A DNA stretch of 57,503 nucleotides from Nostoc linckia FACHB-104 (GCF_014696615.1 NZ_JACJQJ010000052.1:1-57503); one strand, 5' to 3'. Shown: positions 46,005-55,067, counted from the first letter of the stretch. Numbers and translations: made by a program. Notes: generated by a model not told the origin, from the letters alone.

Positions 46005-48991
46005 ATTTTGCCTTCCAGAATAGTATCGCGAACATTTGCGCCTTCAAGATTCGCCCTTACAAGATTTGCACCTTCAAGATGTGTACCTTCAAGATTTGCC
46101 CATTCAAGATGCGCGCCTTCAAGATTTGCCTCTTTAAGATAAGCCCCTTTAAGATAAGCTCCTTTAAGATTTGCCCGTACAAGATAAGCTTCTTTAAGAT
46201 TTGCTTCTTTAAGAAACGCTTGTACAAAATATACTCCCTTAAGATTTAATTTTTCAAGATTTGCGTGTACAAGGTATGCTCTTTCAAAATTCGCTCTTTC
46301 AAGATTCGCTCCTTCAAAATTCATGCCTTCAATATTCGCTCTTTTCAGGTTTGCTCTTTCAAGATTCGCTTTTTTAAGATTCGCTCTTTCAAGATTTGCA
46401 CCTTCTAGATTTACACCTTTAAGATTTGCACCTTCTAGATTTGCACCTTTAAGATTTGCACCTTCTAGATTTGCATCTTCTAGATTCGCTCTTTCAAGAT
46501 TTACACCTTCAAGGTTTGCACTTTCAAGATTTGCACCTTCAAGATTCGCATTGTAAAAATCTTGGAGTATAAGAATACAGTTTTGTAAATCTAAAAAGCT
46601 TAACCAGTTTAAGCAAAAAACATCACTCTTGAAATTATCTCTTTGCCAACGCAGCCTAGATATCCAATCAGCAAAATCTTTAAAATATATTTTTTTATCT
46701 TCATATATAGTATCAATTACTGATTTTTGCCATTTAATCTGAGAAATTTTTTTGGTCGCCCTTGCACAAGCATTTAAAACGGCTAACAACGACTTCTCTG
46801 CATTACGTGCTTGACGATTTGCTTCCTGAAAATTTGGTAGCGGTAATTTCTCCATTGGTATTCCATTTTTTAACATATAACTTATCAGGTCACACATTGT
46901 CCGCTGCCATTCACCAACATCAACTTGATATTTATCTTGCTGTAACTGAATTTCATCCACAATAAATTTAAAAATATAATTATCCATAGCGCTTGAGCCG
47001 CATAACTTCGCCCAGCGTTCTAAAGCTTGTAACTTATTCCATCCATAATCTGAATCTTCTTGGTTAGCTTTTAGCTGGGTATTAATAAGTTTTAATTCCT
47101 GGACAATACGTCTTGCTGTTAAATATTCACCAAAGCTTTTGTGAGTAAATTCAAAAGTCTCTTCACGACCTTTTAAGCCCCGTTGACGGAAATAGAAAGC
47201 AGTTAATAGACGAGTTAAGCTAGCTTTTTTATCTTGCTTAAATATATTTAATATTCTTTCCAGAATGTTGCTATCACAATACTTATCAATTTCTGAAACC
47301 GTCGTTACCCTAACATCGCCTCCATGCCAAGCAGCAACAGCTATACTTTCTAGAATACGGATAAAATCTTTTTCTGCAACTCCCTTAATTACTGGGTTAT
47401 CATTACCCCAGCTTCGTTGATAAACTGCTGTGAGTAAATCTGCATAAATTTCATTGAGGTTGCTATCATCGGAAAATTTAACTGCACCGCGAATCAAACT
47501 TAAAGCAACCAAGTAATTTAATAACGGCTGAGACGTAATTTCTTTTAAATGTCCCTTGTTTAATTCTAAGGGAAAGCTGTCATATCCCCGACCGCTAGCT
47601 TTACCATATTTACTCCACCAAATTTGCCTTTGGTCTTGCTCTAATAAATTTTGAGCATCAATGTAATTATTCTGCCTTCTTTCTTGATCATGTACAAAAT
47701 AGGGAAGAACATGCAGGATTTGCTTGGGTTTACGAAAATCGCTTTTATTTTTTTGTATAACTAATTCTCTTCCACTAATTAAAACCTGCAAACGAGTTTG
47801 AACATGGTTAAATGTAGTGATTTGTCTTTGGACTTCACTTACAAACTTCTGGGAAACTTCTTCTCCCATCTTGCCTTGCATGGCTAATTCATCTAAACCA
47901 TCAAAAATAATTAGTAATTTTTCTACTTTGTTTTCTTTATGTAAAGGATTAGGTGGTAAAGGAATATCGCGCAAGTCATTAATAAACTTGGCGATGCCAT
48001 TAACTAAATCATCTTCTGGATCAAAAAGATGCAAGGGAATAAATAAAACTGAAATCTTGCCTATCTTCGCCTGTGTAGCTGCAAAAATTTTAGAAAAGGA
48101 AGATTTTCCACTTCCCGGGCCGCCACTAATTACCCGAATAGCATCATTTTTATCGGCTTTGTCTAACCAATCTTGTAGTTCTGCTTGTAACTCAACCACA
48201 ATCCGTTCAGTTTTTTTATCTTGTTTGTAATTCTGTCTTCCCCCGATCAAAAAATCATCATCATCTTCACCTGATATTTTGCTTTCATAGTAAGCGCGGA
48301 GAGGAACATAAACTTGTTCCAAACTAAAAGCTTCAGAAAACATCCGTTCATTAACTTGTTTTTGTAACCATGTAGAGTAACGTTGCCAAGCTTGTTCTCT
48401 TTCACTTGCTTTAATAAACGGGGTATTTAGGTCAGTTTGTAAAACTGTATATTTATCGCTATTTTTCTTCCATTCTTCAATGATTGAATAGACAAACTCT
48501 GTAGGAAGACGATTACTAATTGCTTCTGCTTGTGCTGGGGTGGCGACAAATTCTGTTAACCACTGACGAAAAGGTTCTTTGATAGCTGGAACAATAGCTA
48601 ATTCTTCAGGATGGGCAAAAAAATTGCTGTCAATTGTTAACTCTGTGGCTTCTAAATTTTGGAGACAATTTTCTAAACGGCGTTTAACTATAGTCTCAAT
48701 TTCATCATTGTCAACTTTTTTGAGTAAATCCTGATTATCATCTACTAAACTAGCCATTGCTTGAATTAAAGAACGAAAAATTAACAACCAAGCTATTTCT
48801 CCTGGTTCTTTAGCCAAGCCAACAGCAGCACCCATCTCTACCAAATTTTCAGGAACGTTGCTAACATTACCAGTCAACCCATTCACCACAGCTTTGGTTA
48901 GCGCTGTAAAACCATTCCCGAAGTTAACATTAAGACGCTTGCTGAAAACGGAAACAGGCTGCTTGATGAGAATTCCAGGTTTGCTGCTCAT
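46001..48991 (-). CDS. NACHT-domain STAND NTPase with 36 C-terminal pentapeptide repeats
   Basis: A 996-residue STAND protein. Residues 1-240 form a mostly helical N-terminal region, possibly the effector or oligomerisation part; I do not identify an enzyme there. The NACHT NTPase has Walker A GGPGSGKSS (Lys296) and Walker B LLIIFDGLDELA (Asp364), then LQVLISGREL. A helical and winged-helix-like part (about 420-810) follows, with FEFTHKSFGEYLTARRI. Residues 814-996 are 36 consecutive A(N/Y)L-type pentapeptides in one register, a right-handed beta-helix that would be the sensor or binding surface. Architectures like this are known in antiviral and signalling STANDs. No HIP1 site lies in or near the gene, which suggests acquisition. 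Confidence 0.93.
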   Translation of the reverse strand: MSSKPGILIKQPVSVFSKRLNVNFGNGFTALTKAVVNGLTGNVSNVPENLVEMGAAVGLAKEPGEIAWLLIFRSLIQAMASLVDDNQDLLKKVDNDEIETIVKRRLENCLQNLEATELTIDSNFFAHPEELAIVPAIKEPFRQWLTEFVATPAQAEAISNRLPTEFVYSIIEEWKKNSDKYTVLQTDLNTPFIKASEREQAWQRYSTWLQKQVNERMFSEAFSLEQVYVPLRAYYESKISGEDDDDFLIGGRQNYKQDKKTERIVVELQAELQDWLDKADKNDAIRVISGGPGSGKSSFSKIFAATQAKIGKISVLFIPLHLFDPEDDLVNGIAKFINDLRDIPLPPNPLHKENKVEKLLIIFDGLDELAMQGKMGEEVSQKFVSEVQRQITTFNHVQTRLQVLISGRELVIQKNKSDFRKPKQILHVLPYFVHDQERRQNNYIDAQNLLEQDQRQIWWSKYGKASGRGYDSFPLELNKGHLKEITSQPLLNYLVALSLIRGAVKFSDDSNLNEIYADLLTAVYQRSWGNDNPVIKGVAEKDFIRILESIAVAAWHGGDVRVTTVSEIDKYCDSNILERILNIFKQDKKASLTRLLTAFYFRQRGLKGREETFEFTHKSFGEYLTARRIVQELKLINTQLKANQEDSDYGWNKLQALERWAKLCGSSAMDNYIFKFIVDEIQLQQDKYQVDVGEWQRTMCDLISYMLKNGIPMEKLPLPNFQEANRQARNAEKSLLAVLNACARATKKISQIKWQKSVIDTIYEDKKIYFKDFADWISRLRWQRDNFKSDVFCLNWLSFLDLQNCILILQDFYNANLEGANLESANLEGVNLERANLEDANLEGANLKGANLEGANLKGVNLEGANLERANLKKANLERANLKRANIEGMNFEGANLERANFERAYLVHANLEKLNLKGVYFVQAFLKEANLKEAYLVRANLKGAYLKGAYLKEANLEGAHLEWANLEGTHLEGANLVRANLEGANVRDTILEGKI
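46010..46555 (-). repeat. 15-bp tandem repeat coding the pentapeptide helix
   Basis: A continuous array of about 36 degenerate 15-bp units (consensus near AAGATTYGCNCCTTC on the plus strand). The central part (46380-46500) is the most uniform and alternates TTTGCACCTTCTAGA and TTTGCACCTTTAAGA, which suggests recent unit duplication. Confidence 0.9.
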
Positions 48992-49069
48992 AGCTGTTGT
49001 ATTTTGTTGGTAGATATGGTTAGCTCATACCAATTCCCAAAAATTCTGATACATATAGCGTCTTTGTAG

Positions 49070-49090
49070 GGGTTTAGCACTGCTAAACCC
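49070..49090. repeat. palindrome GGGTTTAGC / GCTAAACCC
   Basis: A perfect 9-bp inverted repeat with an ACT loop, about 80 nt upstream of the NACHT start. It is embedded in sequence typical of dispersed Nostoc-group palindromes. It may influence NACHT expression. Confidence 0.6.
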
Positions 49091-49202
49091 TCACCCATTT
49101 ATAGGAATCATGATTAAAGTGAAACGGTATAAGATATTGAGACGATATTTGCTAGTAATTGTACGCAAATTCACTCTTAAATAGTGTTATTGATACTAAA
49201 AA

Positions 49203-49520
49203 GCTTCAAGTTTCAGCTTCAGAACCTCAACTGTCAGCTTCAAAGCCTCAAGCTTCAGCCTCAGAACATCAACTGTCAGCCTCAAAACCTCAACTGTCAG
49301 CTTCAGAACCTCAAACGTCAGCCTCAAAACCTCAACTGTCAGCTTCAGAACCTCAAACGTCAGCCTCAAAACCTCAACTGTCAGCTTCAGAACCTCAAAC
49401 TTTAGCCTCAGAACCTCAACTGTCAGCTTCAGAAACTCAAACGTCAGCCTCAAAACCTCAACTGTCAGCTTCAGAACCTCAAACGTCAGCCTCAAAGCCT
49501 CAAGCTTCAGCCTCAAAGTC
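49203..49520. repeat. 21-bp tandem array, about 15 units
   Basis: Units near TCAGCTTCAGAACCTCAACTG alternate between CTTCAGAACC and CCTCAAAACC forms. Because 21 is a multiple of 3, whole frames stay open. Plus strand: heptapeptide (L/T)SAS(E/K)PQ. Minus strand: heptapeptide VLKLTVE/VLRLTFE with a Leu/Val heptad pattern, in a 125-codon frame to 49573. No ribosome binding site was found for either. Confidence 0.85.
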
Positions 49521-49606
49521 TTAGTATCACTGCTTTTTCCCCCTGCTCCCTGCTCCCTGCCCCCCTGCCTCAAACGCGATAGGATATTTATTAAATCGCA
49601 AGCCCT

Positions 49607-50080
49607 TTAACTAGCCGTTGTTGCAGCTTTCTTCTTCTTGGAATTGCGAGTAAACCTGCGTCCCATCTCATCTATAACTGCATCTAACCCAGCAACATCA
49701 CCGCTAGCTTTGGCGTAATTGTAAACTGCTAAAGCTGCTGTATATGCTTCACTACCCGCCGTGATACAGGTATCATCCACGAGTTCTTGCAATTGCGTTA
49801 GGGATAAAAGTACTGGATACAAAGCCTCATACAGCGCTACATCCCGGCGCATTTCTTCTACATCAAAGGAACGGGGTAAAAAATTTGGGTTTTGTGTCGC
49901 TACTTCCAACGCCTTGCTGACAAAAGCCCGACTTTTATCACCCATCTTTAAAATTGTGCGTCGATCTTCCGTTGTCAAATCTACCAAAAACGGTAACTTT
50001 TCGCGAATTGTTGCGATCGCCTGCATTACCGCTTCCCGATCTGCAGCAGAAAAGTTAGCACTGAGACGATTATCAGCCAT
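49607..50080 (-). CDS. conserved small helical protein of unknown function
   Basis: A 157-residue protein counted from the ATG at 50080, which has an excellent GAGGAG ribosome binding site 9 nt upstream. A longer frame from 50173 lacks one. The sequence is soluble and helical, with DREAVMQAIATIREKLPFLVDLT, then KMGDKSRAFVSKALEVATQNP and LYPVLLSLTQLQELVDDT. It ends in a basic tail (RRFTRNSKKKKAATTAS). I know similar proteins only as scattered hypotheticals, also outside cyanobacteria. The patchy distribution and the place beside the NACHT gene are notable, but no function is assigned. Confidence 0.75.
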   Translation of the reverse strand: MADNRLSANFSAADREAVMQAIATIREKLPFLVDLTTEDRRTILKMGDKSRAFVSKALEVATQNPNFLPRSFDVEEMRRDVALYEALYPVLLSLTQLQELVDDTCITAGSEAYTAALAVYNYAKASGDVAGLDAVIDEMGRRFTRNSKKKKAATTAS

Positions 50081-50267
50081 TTTTATCACTCCTCTGGGAT
50101 AACTCTTCCCAGTATTCCCAAAGTAAAACAGGCAATTAGCTGATTTAAGGTCACAATAGCTGTTCCTTAGCAAATTGCAGCTGATACAACCTTGGGTTAC
50201 GACTTGGCGAAAGAACCACTTTTGTTAAAATTAAGAATAATATTAAGAAATATAAACTAAAGTCTCA

Positions 50268-51779
50268 ATGCCCAGTCTATCACTTGACAAAAAAGCATCT
50301 CGTGTCATTGTCGTCGGTGCAGGAATAGGTGGGCTAACTGCTGGCGCATTATTAGCCCATAAAGGTTACAGCGTTTTAATCTTAGACCAAGCCCTTGTAC
50401 CTGGGGGTTGTGCTTCTACGTTTAAACGCAAAGGATTTACTTTTGATGTCGGCGCAACCCAAGTTGCTGGTTTAGAACCTGGGGGGGTTCATCACCGGAT
50501 TTTCTCAGAATTGGGAATAGATTTACCTGCAGCCACACCTTGCGATCCGGCTTGTGCGGTTTATCTCCCTGGGGAATCGACACCCATCAACGTTTGGCGC
50601 GATCGCGAAAAATGGCGAGAAGAACGCCAACGACAATTTCCTGGTAGCGAACCATTCTGGCAATTGTTAGCAACTCTATTTCAAGCTAGCTGGGAATTTC
50701 AAGGACGCGATCCAGTTCTACCACCACGTAATATATGGGATTTGTGGCAGCTAACTCAGGCGGTACGTCCCAGTACATTAATTACTGTGCCCTTCACTTT
50801 ATTTACTGTGGGCGATGCTTTACGGCTATATGGATTAGGTAACGACCAACGCTTACGGACTTTCTTAGATTTACAACTGAAGCTGTATTCCCAAGTCAAT
50901 GCAGAAGAAACAGCCTTACTTTATGCAGCCACCGCCTTAAGTGTCTCCCAACTACCCCAAGGATTATTTCACCTCCAGGGTAGTATGCAAGTCTTAAGCG
51001 ATCGCCTGGTAGAATCCTTGGAAAGAGATGGCGGTAAGTTGTTGATGCGTCACACCGTCGAAAAAATTACTGTCGCCAATAATCAAGCCTCATCCGTCAC
51101 CATCCGCAATCAACAAAGCGGCGAAGTCTGGACAGAAACAGCCGACCATATTATTACCAATGTCACTGTACAGAACCTCGTGCAGCTTTTAGGCGACGCA
51201 GCACCAGCAGGTTATAAACAGCGAGTCGAAAAATTACCTCCATCATCAGGGGCGTTTGTTGTCTATTTAGGCGTAGATGCTAGCGCCATTCCCCCTGAAT
51301 GCCCGCCACACCTGCAATTTTTATACAACGCCGACGGGACAATTGGCGAAAATAATTCTTTATTTGTCTCCGTTAGCCATCCTGGTGATGGTCGCGCCCC
51401 AGAAGGAAAAGCCACAATTATTGCTTCATCCTTTGTAGATACACGTAGGTGGTGGCAGACTGAGAATTATGAAGAACTCAAGCAGCAGTATACAGAAGAA
51501 GCGATCGCCCGCCTAGCAAAGTTCTTCTACCTCAAACCAGAAACGATAATTCATCAAGAAGCCGCCACACCCCGCACTTTCGCCCATTTCACAGCACGCG
51601 ATCGCGGTATTGTGGGTGGTATTGGACAACGCATCCCCACCTTTGGCCCCTTTGGTTTTGCCAATCGTACACCAATCAAGCATCTCTGGTTAGTCGGTGA
51701 CTCCACCCACCCCGGCGAAGGAACAGCTGGGGTAAGTTACTCAGCGCTAACTGTCGTGCGGCAAATATTAAATAACTGA
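50268..51779 (+). CDS. crtD: CrtD-like carotenoid C-3',4' desaturase
   Basis: A 503-residue FAD-dependent amine-oxidase-fold desaturase of the CrtI/CrtH/CrtD group. The N-terminal motif is VIVVGAGIGGLTAGALLAHK with VPGGCASTFKRKGFTFDVGA. The C-terminal FAD segment is LWLVGDSTHPGEGTAGVSYS. The GATQVAGLEPGGVHHRIF region and total length match the cyanobacterial protein assigned to the 3',4' desaturation of myxol glycoside (myxoxanthophyll) synthesis. CrtH (prolycopene isomerase) is the main alternative, but its N-terminal region differs. Followed directly by GGTCAAG repeats. Confidence 0.82.
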   Translation: MPSLSLDKKASRVIVVGAGIGGLTAGALLAHKGYSVLILDQALVPGGCASTFKRKGFTFDVGATQVAGLEPGGVHHRIFSELGIDLPAATPCDPACAVYLPGESTPINVWRDREKWREERQRQFPGSEPFWQLLATLFQASWEFQGRDPVLPPRNIWDLWQLTQAVRPSTLITVPFTLFTVGDALRLYGLGNDQRLRTFLDLQLKLYSQVNAEETALLYAATALSVSQLPQGLFHLQGSMQVLSDRLVESLERDGGKLLMRHTVEKITVANNQASSVTIRNQQSGEVWTETADHIITNVTVQNLVQLLGDAAPAGYKQRVEKLPPSSGAFVVYLGVDASAIPPECPPHLQFLYNADGTIGENNSLFVSVSHPGDGRAPEGKATIIASSFVDTRRWWQTENYEELKQQYTEEAIARLAKFFYLKPETIIHQEAATPRTFAHFTARDRGIVGGIGQRIPTFGPFGFANRTPIKHLWLVGDSTHPGEGTAGVSYSALTVVRQILNN

Positions 51780-51947
51780 GTCCAAGGTCAAGGGTCAAGG
51801 GTCAAAGGTTAAGGGTCAAGGGGTAAGGGTTAAGGGGTAAGGGTTAAGGGGTAAGGGTCAAAAGTCATTACTGATTTCTCCTCCTTCCCCTTGTCCTCCT
51901 TGTCCCCAGTCCCCAGTCCCCAGTCCCCAGTACCCAATCCCCAATCC
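51780..51947. repeat. heptamer repeat tract reaching a stop codon
   Basis: Units GGTCAAG/GGGTTAA (51784-51866), a CTCCTTCC-type pyrimidine part, then CCCCAGT/CCCCAAT (51904-51947). They run into the stop codon of the 686-residue protein at 51948, and fill the convergent gap completely. Confidence 0.85.
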
Positions 51948-54008
51948 CTACTGACCTGTCGTAGTTGGGGAAGGTGACAAAATTTCCGGCACAGCTGGTG
52001 CAGGTTCAGGATTGAGAAAGTTCCGCCAAGTCTTGATTTGCTCTTGTGCAGCGCTATAAGCAGAAGTACCTCTAGGAACTAACTTTGCCGTCTCAATGCC
52101 TTGATACATATCAGACTGTCCCTGAGAACGGGCGATATCTAACAACTGCTGACTCCATTGGTCAATGGCAACATTAGCATCCAAACGTAAAACACTCCGC
52201 CGGGGAACCTGTTGTGCCAGCTGTATGGCGTTTGCCAAGGCTTCTGCTGTGCCAGGTAGGGCTGCATCCCGCGCTTTTTGCCAGTTTTCTTTGGCGCGGA
52301 TTTGTACTCGCCAGTCGTCTATCGCTTCTTGGGCTTCGCCAGAAAGGGCGCGTCCTGATGATGCTATAGATTGAGCCGCGTTAATTGCCCCAGTTAAATC
52401 GCCTCTTTGTGCTAAGTCTTTTGCTTGATCTAAATAAGGTTGGTCTTCAATTCGCTGAATTTTTGCTGTCCAATTGCGGATTTTTCGGCGTGCTTCCAAG
52501 TATAATGCCCGACCATTACGGATTTGGCTAGCTTCTGCGATCGCCGCTTGCAAGGAGTTGACATCATCCATTAATGCAATCTGATCGGCACGATCCAAGA
52601 AAGGTCTATCTTGGATAGTCTCCACTTCGGCTTGCCAACGTCCGGCTGCTTGTCTGGCTTCGCTAGCACGGGGGTTACCACTAGGGATAAGTTGAGCTTG
52701 GGCGATCGCCGCACTTAAATCGCTAATTGTGCCTTGGCTAGCTAATGTCCGCGCCTTGTCTAAACGGGCGACATCTTCAATTTCCAACTGCCAGCGGGCA
52801 ATTAATTGTTGTGCTTTATCATACACAGCTCGAGAAGCATCAATTTGTTGCGCTTGGGAAATTGCTGTCTGTAAACCATCAATGGTTCCTAGCCAAGCAC
52901 TTCTTTGGGCTTCAGCCAAGCTAATAAAATCTTCTACTTCCGTTTGCAATCCAGTATTTTCTGGAATTTGGCGGACGATATCTAGTGCTGCATCTGCATC
53001 TCGCTTATCTAACTTAGCCTGAGCCAAATCCAGCATCTTGCGCCCGTATTCGGGAATTAACTCTTGAGCTTTTTGATAAATGTAACTAGTGGGACTAACT
53101 GACTCCGCTAGCTTGATCGCTTCGAGTATCTGATCGGCTACCCCACTTTTGGCTAAATTATCGGCTTTTGCTAATTTTTCGCCATCTTCCCTAGCTGTGG
53201 CAATAATGCGATTTAATTCGTCGTATTTAGTAGTTGCCCAGTATTTATTATCAACACGCAGCAATTTTGCAGACAGCATAAAAGCTGATTGCCAATGTCT
53301 TTGCCGCAGTTCACCTTCGGCTTCTTGATAAATGCCCTCTGCCTTTGACCAAATCGACTGCCATTTATCCACTTGTTCTTCTACAGTGTTATAAGCAGGC
53401 AAATCGTTAGGTATTTTCCGGGCAGTGGCGATCGCTTCATCTAATTTTCCTGATTGAAAACTTTGATCGGCTAGTTGCAAGATATCCTTAGACCACCTCT
53501 CGATAAAGCGATCGGCTTCTCCCCGCAAGGGGTGGTTTTTTGGCAATTGCTTTACTAAGTTGATTGCTTGCAGTAAGTCGGTGACTGTTTGTTTAGAAGC
53601 CGCTAATTGTGCGCAGTGCAACCGTACCGACTCACTAGCTAAAGGCCAGAAGATTTTGGGGCAGTTAGGGGCTGTTGGCAACTTTAACAGCATTGCCATT
53701 GCCAGGAATCCTATTCCCCCAGGAATCAAAGTTAATAATACTAACCACACCACCCAATTTTGCATCCAGCGGGGCAATTTACTGAATACATAATTGGGTG
53801 AAATAGTTTTCTCTGACTGATTATTAAAAGGTAATTCTTCGGAATGATTATCTGTTTGCCGCTTCACTGACTTAGAGTTAGAACCAGTAGCTGGAATATT
53901 AAATAAATGAGGTTCTCCGAATTGTTGTGTTTCGGATAATCTCGCCATTTCATCCTGATCTCTGGCTCTGCCTCGGGACCAACTGTCTGTAATATCCCGC
54001 TCTGTCAT
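51948..54008 (-). CDS. membrane-anchored protein with about eleven Trp-containing helical repeats
   Basis: A 686-residue protein. A charged cytoplasmic head (1-85) precedes one transmembrane helix (about 88-110, VWLVLLTLIPGGIGFLAMAM). The rest is repetitive. Each unit of about 45-60 residues reads roughly L..AI..A..I......Y..A...I..W...I, for example LQTAISQAQQIDASRAVYDKA and LANAIQLAQQVPRRS. I count about eleven. They probably build a helical solenoid on the far side of the membrane. The C-terminus is Pro-rich. Similar cyanobacterial proteins are sometimes annotated as chromosome segregation ATPases, but no ATPase motif is present. The function is unknown; a scaffold or envelope role is possible. 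Confidence 0.75.
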   Translation of the reverse strand: MTERDITDSWSRGRARDQDEMARLSETQQFGEPHLFNIPATGSNSKSVKRQTDNHSEELPFNNQSEKTISPNYVFSKLPRWMQNWVVWLVLLTLIPGGIGFLAMAMLLKLPTAPNCPKIFWPLASESVRLHCAQLAASKQTVTDLLQAINLVKQLPKNHPLRGEADRFIERWSKDILQLADQSFQSGKLDEAIATARKIPNDLPAYNTVEEQVDKWQSIWSKAEGIYQEAEGELRQRHWQSAFMLSAKLLRVDNKYWATTKYDELNRIIATAREDGEKLAKADNLAKSGVADQILEAIKLAESVSPTSYIYQKAQELIPEYGRKMLDLAQAKLDKRDADAALDIVRQIPENTGLQTEVEDFISLAEAQRSAWLGTIDGLQTAISQAQQIDASRAVYDKAQQLIARWQLEIEDVARLDKARTLASQGTISDLSAAIAQAQLIPSGNPRASEARQAAGRWQAEVETIQDRPFLDRADQIALMDDVNSLQAAIAEASQIRNGRALYLEARRKIRNWTAKIQRIEDQPYLDQAKDLAQRGDLTGAINAAQSIASSGRALSGEAQEAIDDWRVQIRAKENWQKARDAALPGTAEALANAIQLAQQVPRRSVLRLDANVAIDQWSQQLLDIARSQGQSDMYQGIETAKLVPRGTSAYSAAQEQIKTWRNFLNPEPAPAVPEILSPSPTTTGQ

Positions 54009-54161
54009 CTCTCACACCAAAATAATTGAATAGCGATCTGTTGTAGATCGATAATTCCATTGTTGCCATAGTAACTTTCTCATAATTAAAAAGCTACATT
54101 TTTTATTATCTTTCGCCACAGATACCATCAACAATTGGAAAAATCAGTGTGGTTTTACACC

Positions 54162-55067
54162 CTAACCAGAGACCGAAGATTCCGTCTGCAAATCGACAAT
54201 TAACTGAGCCAACTGATCGCTGCTTGCCTGGTAAACTCGGCCGCAAAAGTCGCAAGTTGCCTCAGCGCCATCATCTTTCACGATCATATCTTGTAGTTCA
54301 GCTTCTCCCAAGATTTTTAATGCTCCCAACATCCGGTCAAAGGAGCAACCACAATGGAAGCGCAGAATTTGGCTTTCCGGAAATATTTTCAGATCCATGT
54401 CTCCCAGCAAATCTGTGAAGATTTCTGGCAAGGTTTTGCCTGCTTGCAATAATGGTGTAAATCCTGATAAAGTAGCTACCCGTGATTCCAATGTTGCGAC
54501 TAAAGCTTCATCTCTAGCGGCTTTGGGTAAAACTTGCACCAACAATCCACCCGCCGCCGTTACGCCATTTGCTCCCACAAATACACCTAAAACCAGAGCT
54601 GAAGGTGTTTGTTCAGAACTTACCAGGTAATGGGCGACATCATCACCAATTTCACCAGAAACCAGTTCTACCGTACTAGAGTAAGGGTAGCCATAACCGA
54701 TATCCCGGACAACGTAGAGAAAACCCTTACCTACTGCACCACCAACATCTAATTTACCCTTAGCGTTAGGTGGTAATTCTATAGATGGGTTACCTACGTA
54801 GCCACGCACTGTGCCATCTAACCCAGCATCTACCAAAATGCCACTCAACGGGCCATCACCTTTCACTCGGACGTTTACCCTAGAGCCTGGCCGCTTCATA
54901 CTAGAAGCCATCAACAAGCCTGCTGCCATAGTCCGCCCCAGTGCTGCTGTTGCCACATAAGATAGCTTGTGACGTTGTCTTGCTTCTTCTGTGAGGCGCG
55001 TAGTGATCACACCTACGGCTCTAATCCCACCGTCGGCTGCCGTGGCGCGAATTAATTGATCCGCCAT
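54162..55067 (-). CDS. hslO: redox-regulated chaperone Hsp33
   Basis: A 301-residue Hsp33, a holdase activated by oxidation. The start at 55067 gives MADQLIRATAADGGIRAV and has TAAGG about 8 nt upstream. A 306-residue frame from 55082 would add MVRFF only. The central domain has LGRTMAAGLLMASSMKRPGSRV and the GYVGNPSIELP segment. The C-terminal zinc/redox switch is intact, CxC (FHCGCSF) and CxxC (CDFCGR). It is 153 nt from the preceding minus-strand gene. Confidence 0.96.
   Translation of the reverse strand: MADQLIRATAADGGIRAVGVITTRLTEEARQRHKLSYVATAALGRTMAAGLLMASSMKRPGSRVNVRVKGDGPLSGILVDAGLDGTVRGYVGNPSIELPPNAKGKLDVGGAVGKGFLYVVRDIGYGYPYSSTVELVSGEIGDDVAHYLVSSEQTPSALVLGVFVGANGVTAAGGLLVQVLPKAARDEALVATLESRVATLSGFTPLLQAGKTLPEIFTDLLGDMDLKIFPESQILRFHCGCSFDRMLGALKILGEAELQDMIVKDDGAEATCDFCGRVYQASSDQLAQLIVDLQTESSVSG

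Larger units (their letters stand above)
48992..49606. other. 615-nt region with palindrome and 21-bp tandem array
   Basis: Upstream of the NACHT gene. It contains a 9-bp palindrome at 49070-49090, a 21-bp tandem array at 49203-49520 and a CCCTGCT heptamer tract at about 49540-49568. No gene with a ribosome binding site is evident, although the array is open in several frames on both strands. Confidence 0.55.

Noticed and set aside
46323-46556. Plus-strand frame with repeated RFAPSRFAL residues opposite the pentapeptide array
   Set aside because: It is the mirror frame of the 15-bp array of the NACHT gene and has no ribosome binding site; a shadow.
49159-49524. Plus-strand 121-codon frame of SASEPQ repeats
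   Set aside because: Consequence of the 21-bp periodicity, which keeps frames open; no RBS. Listed as repeat, not CDS.
51948-54008. Chromosome segregation ATPase label
   Set aside because: No Walker motifs; coiled-coil-like composition alone would explain such automatic names.
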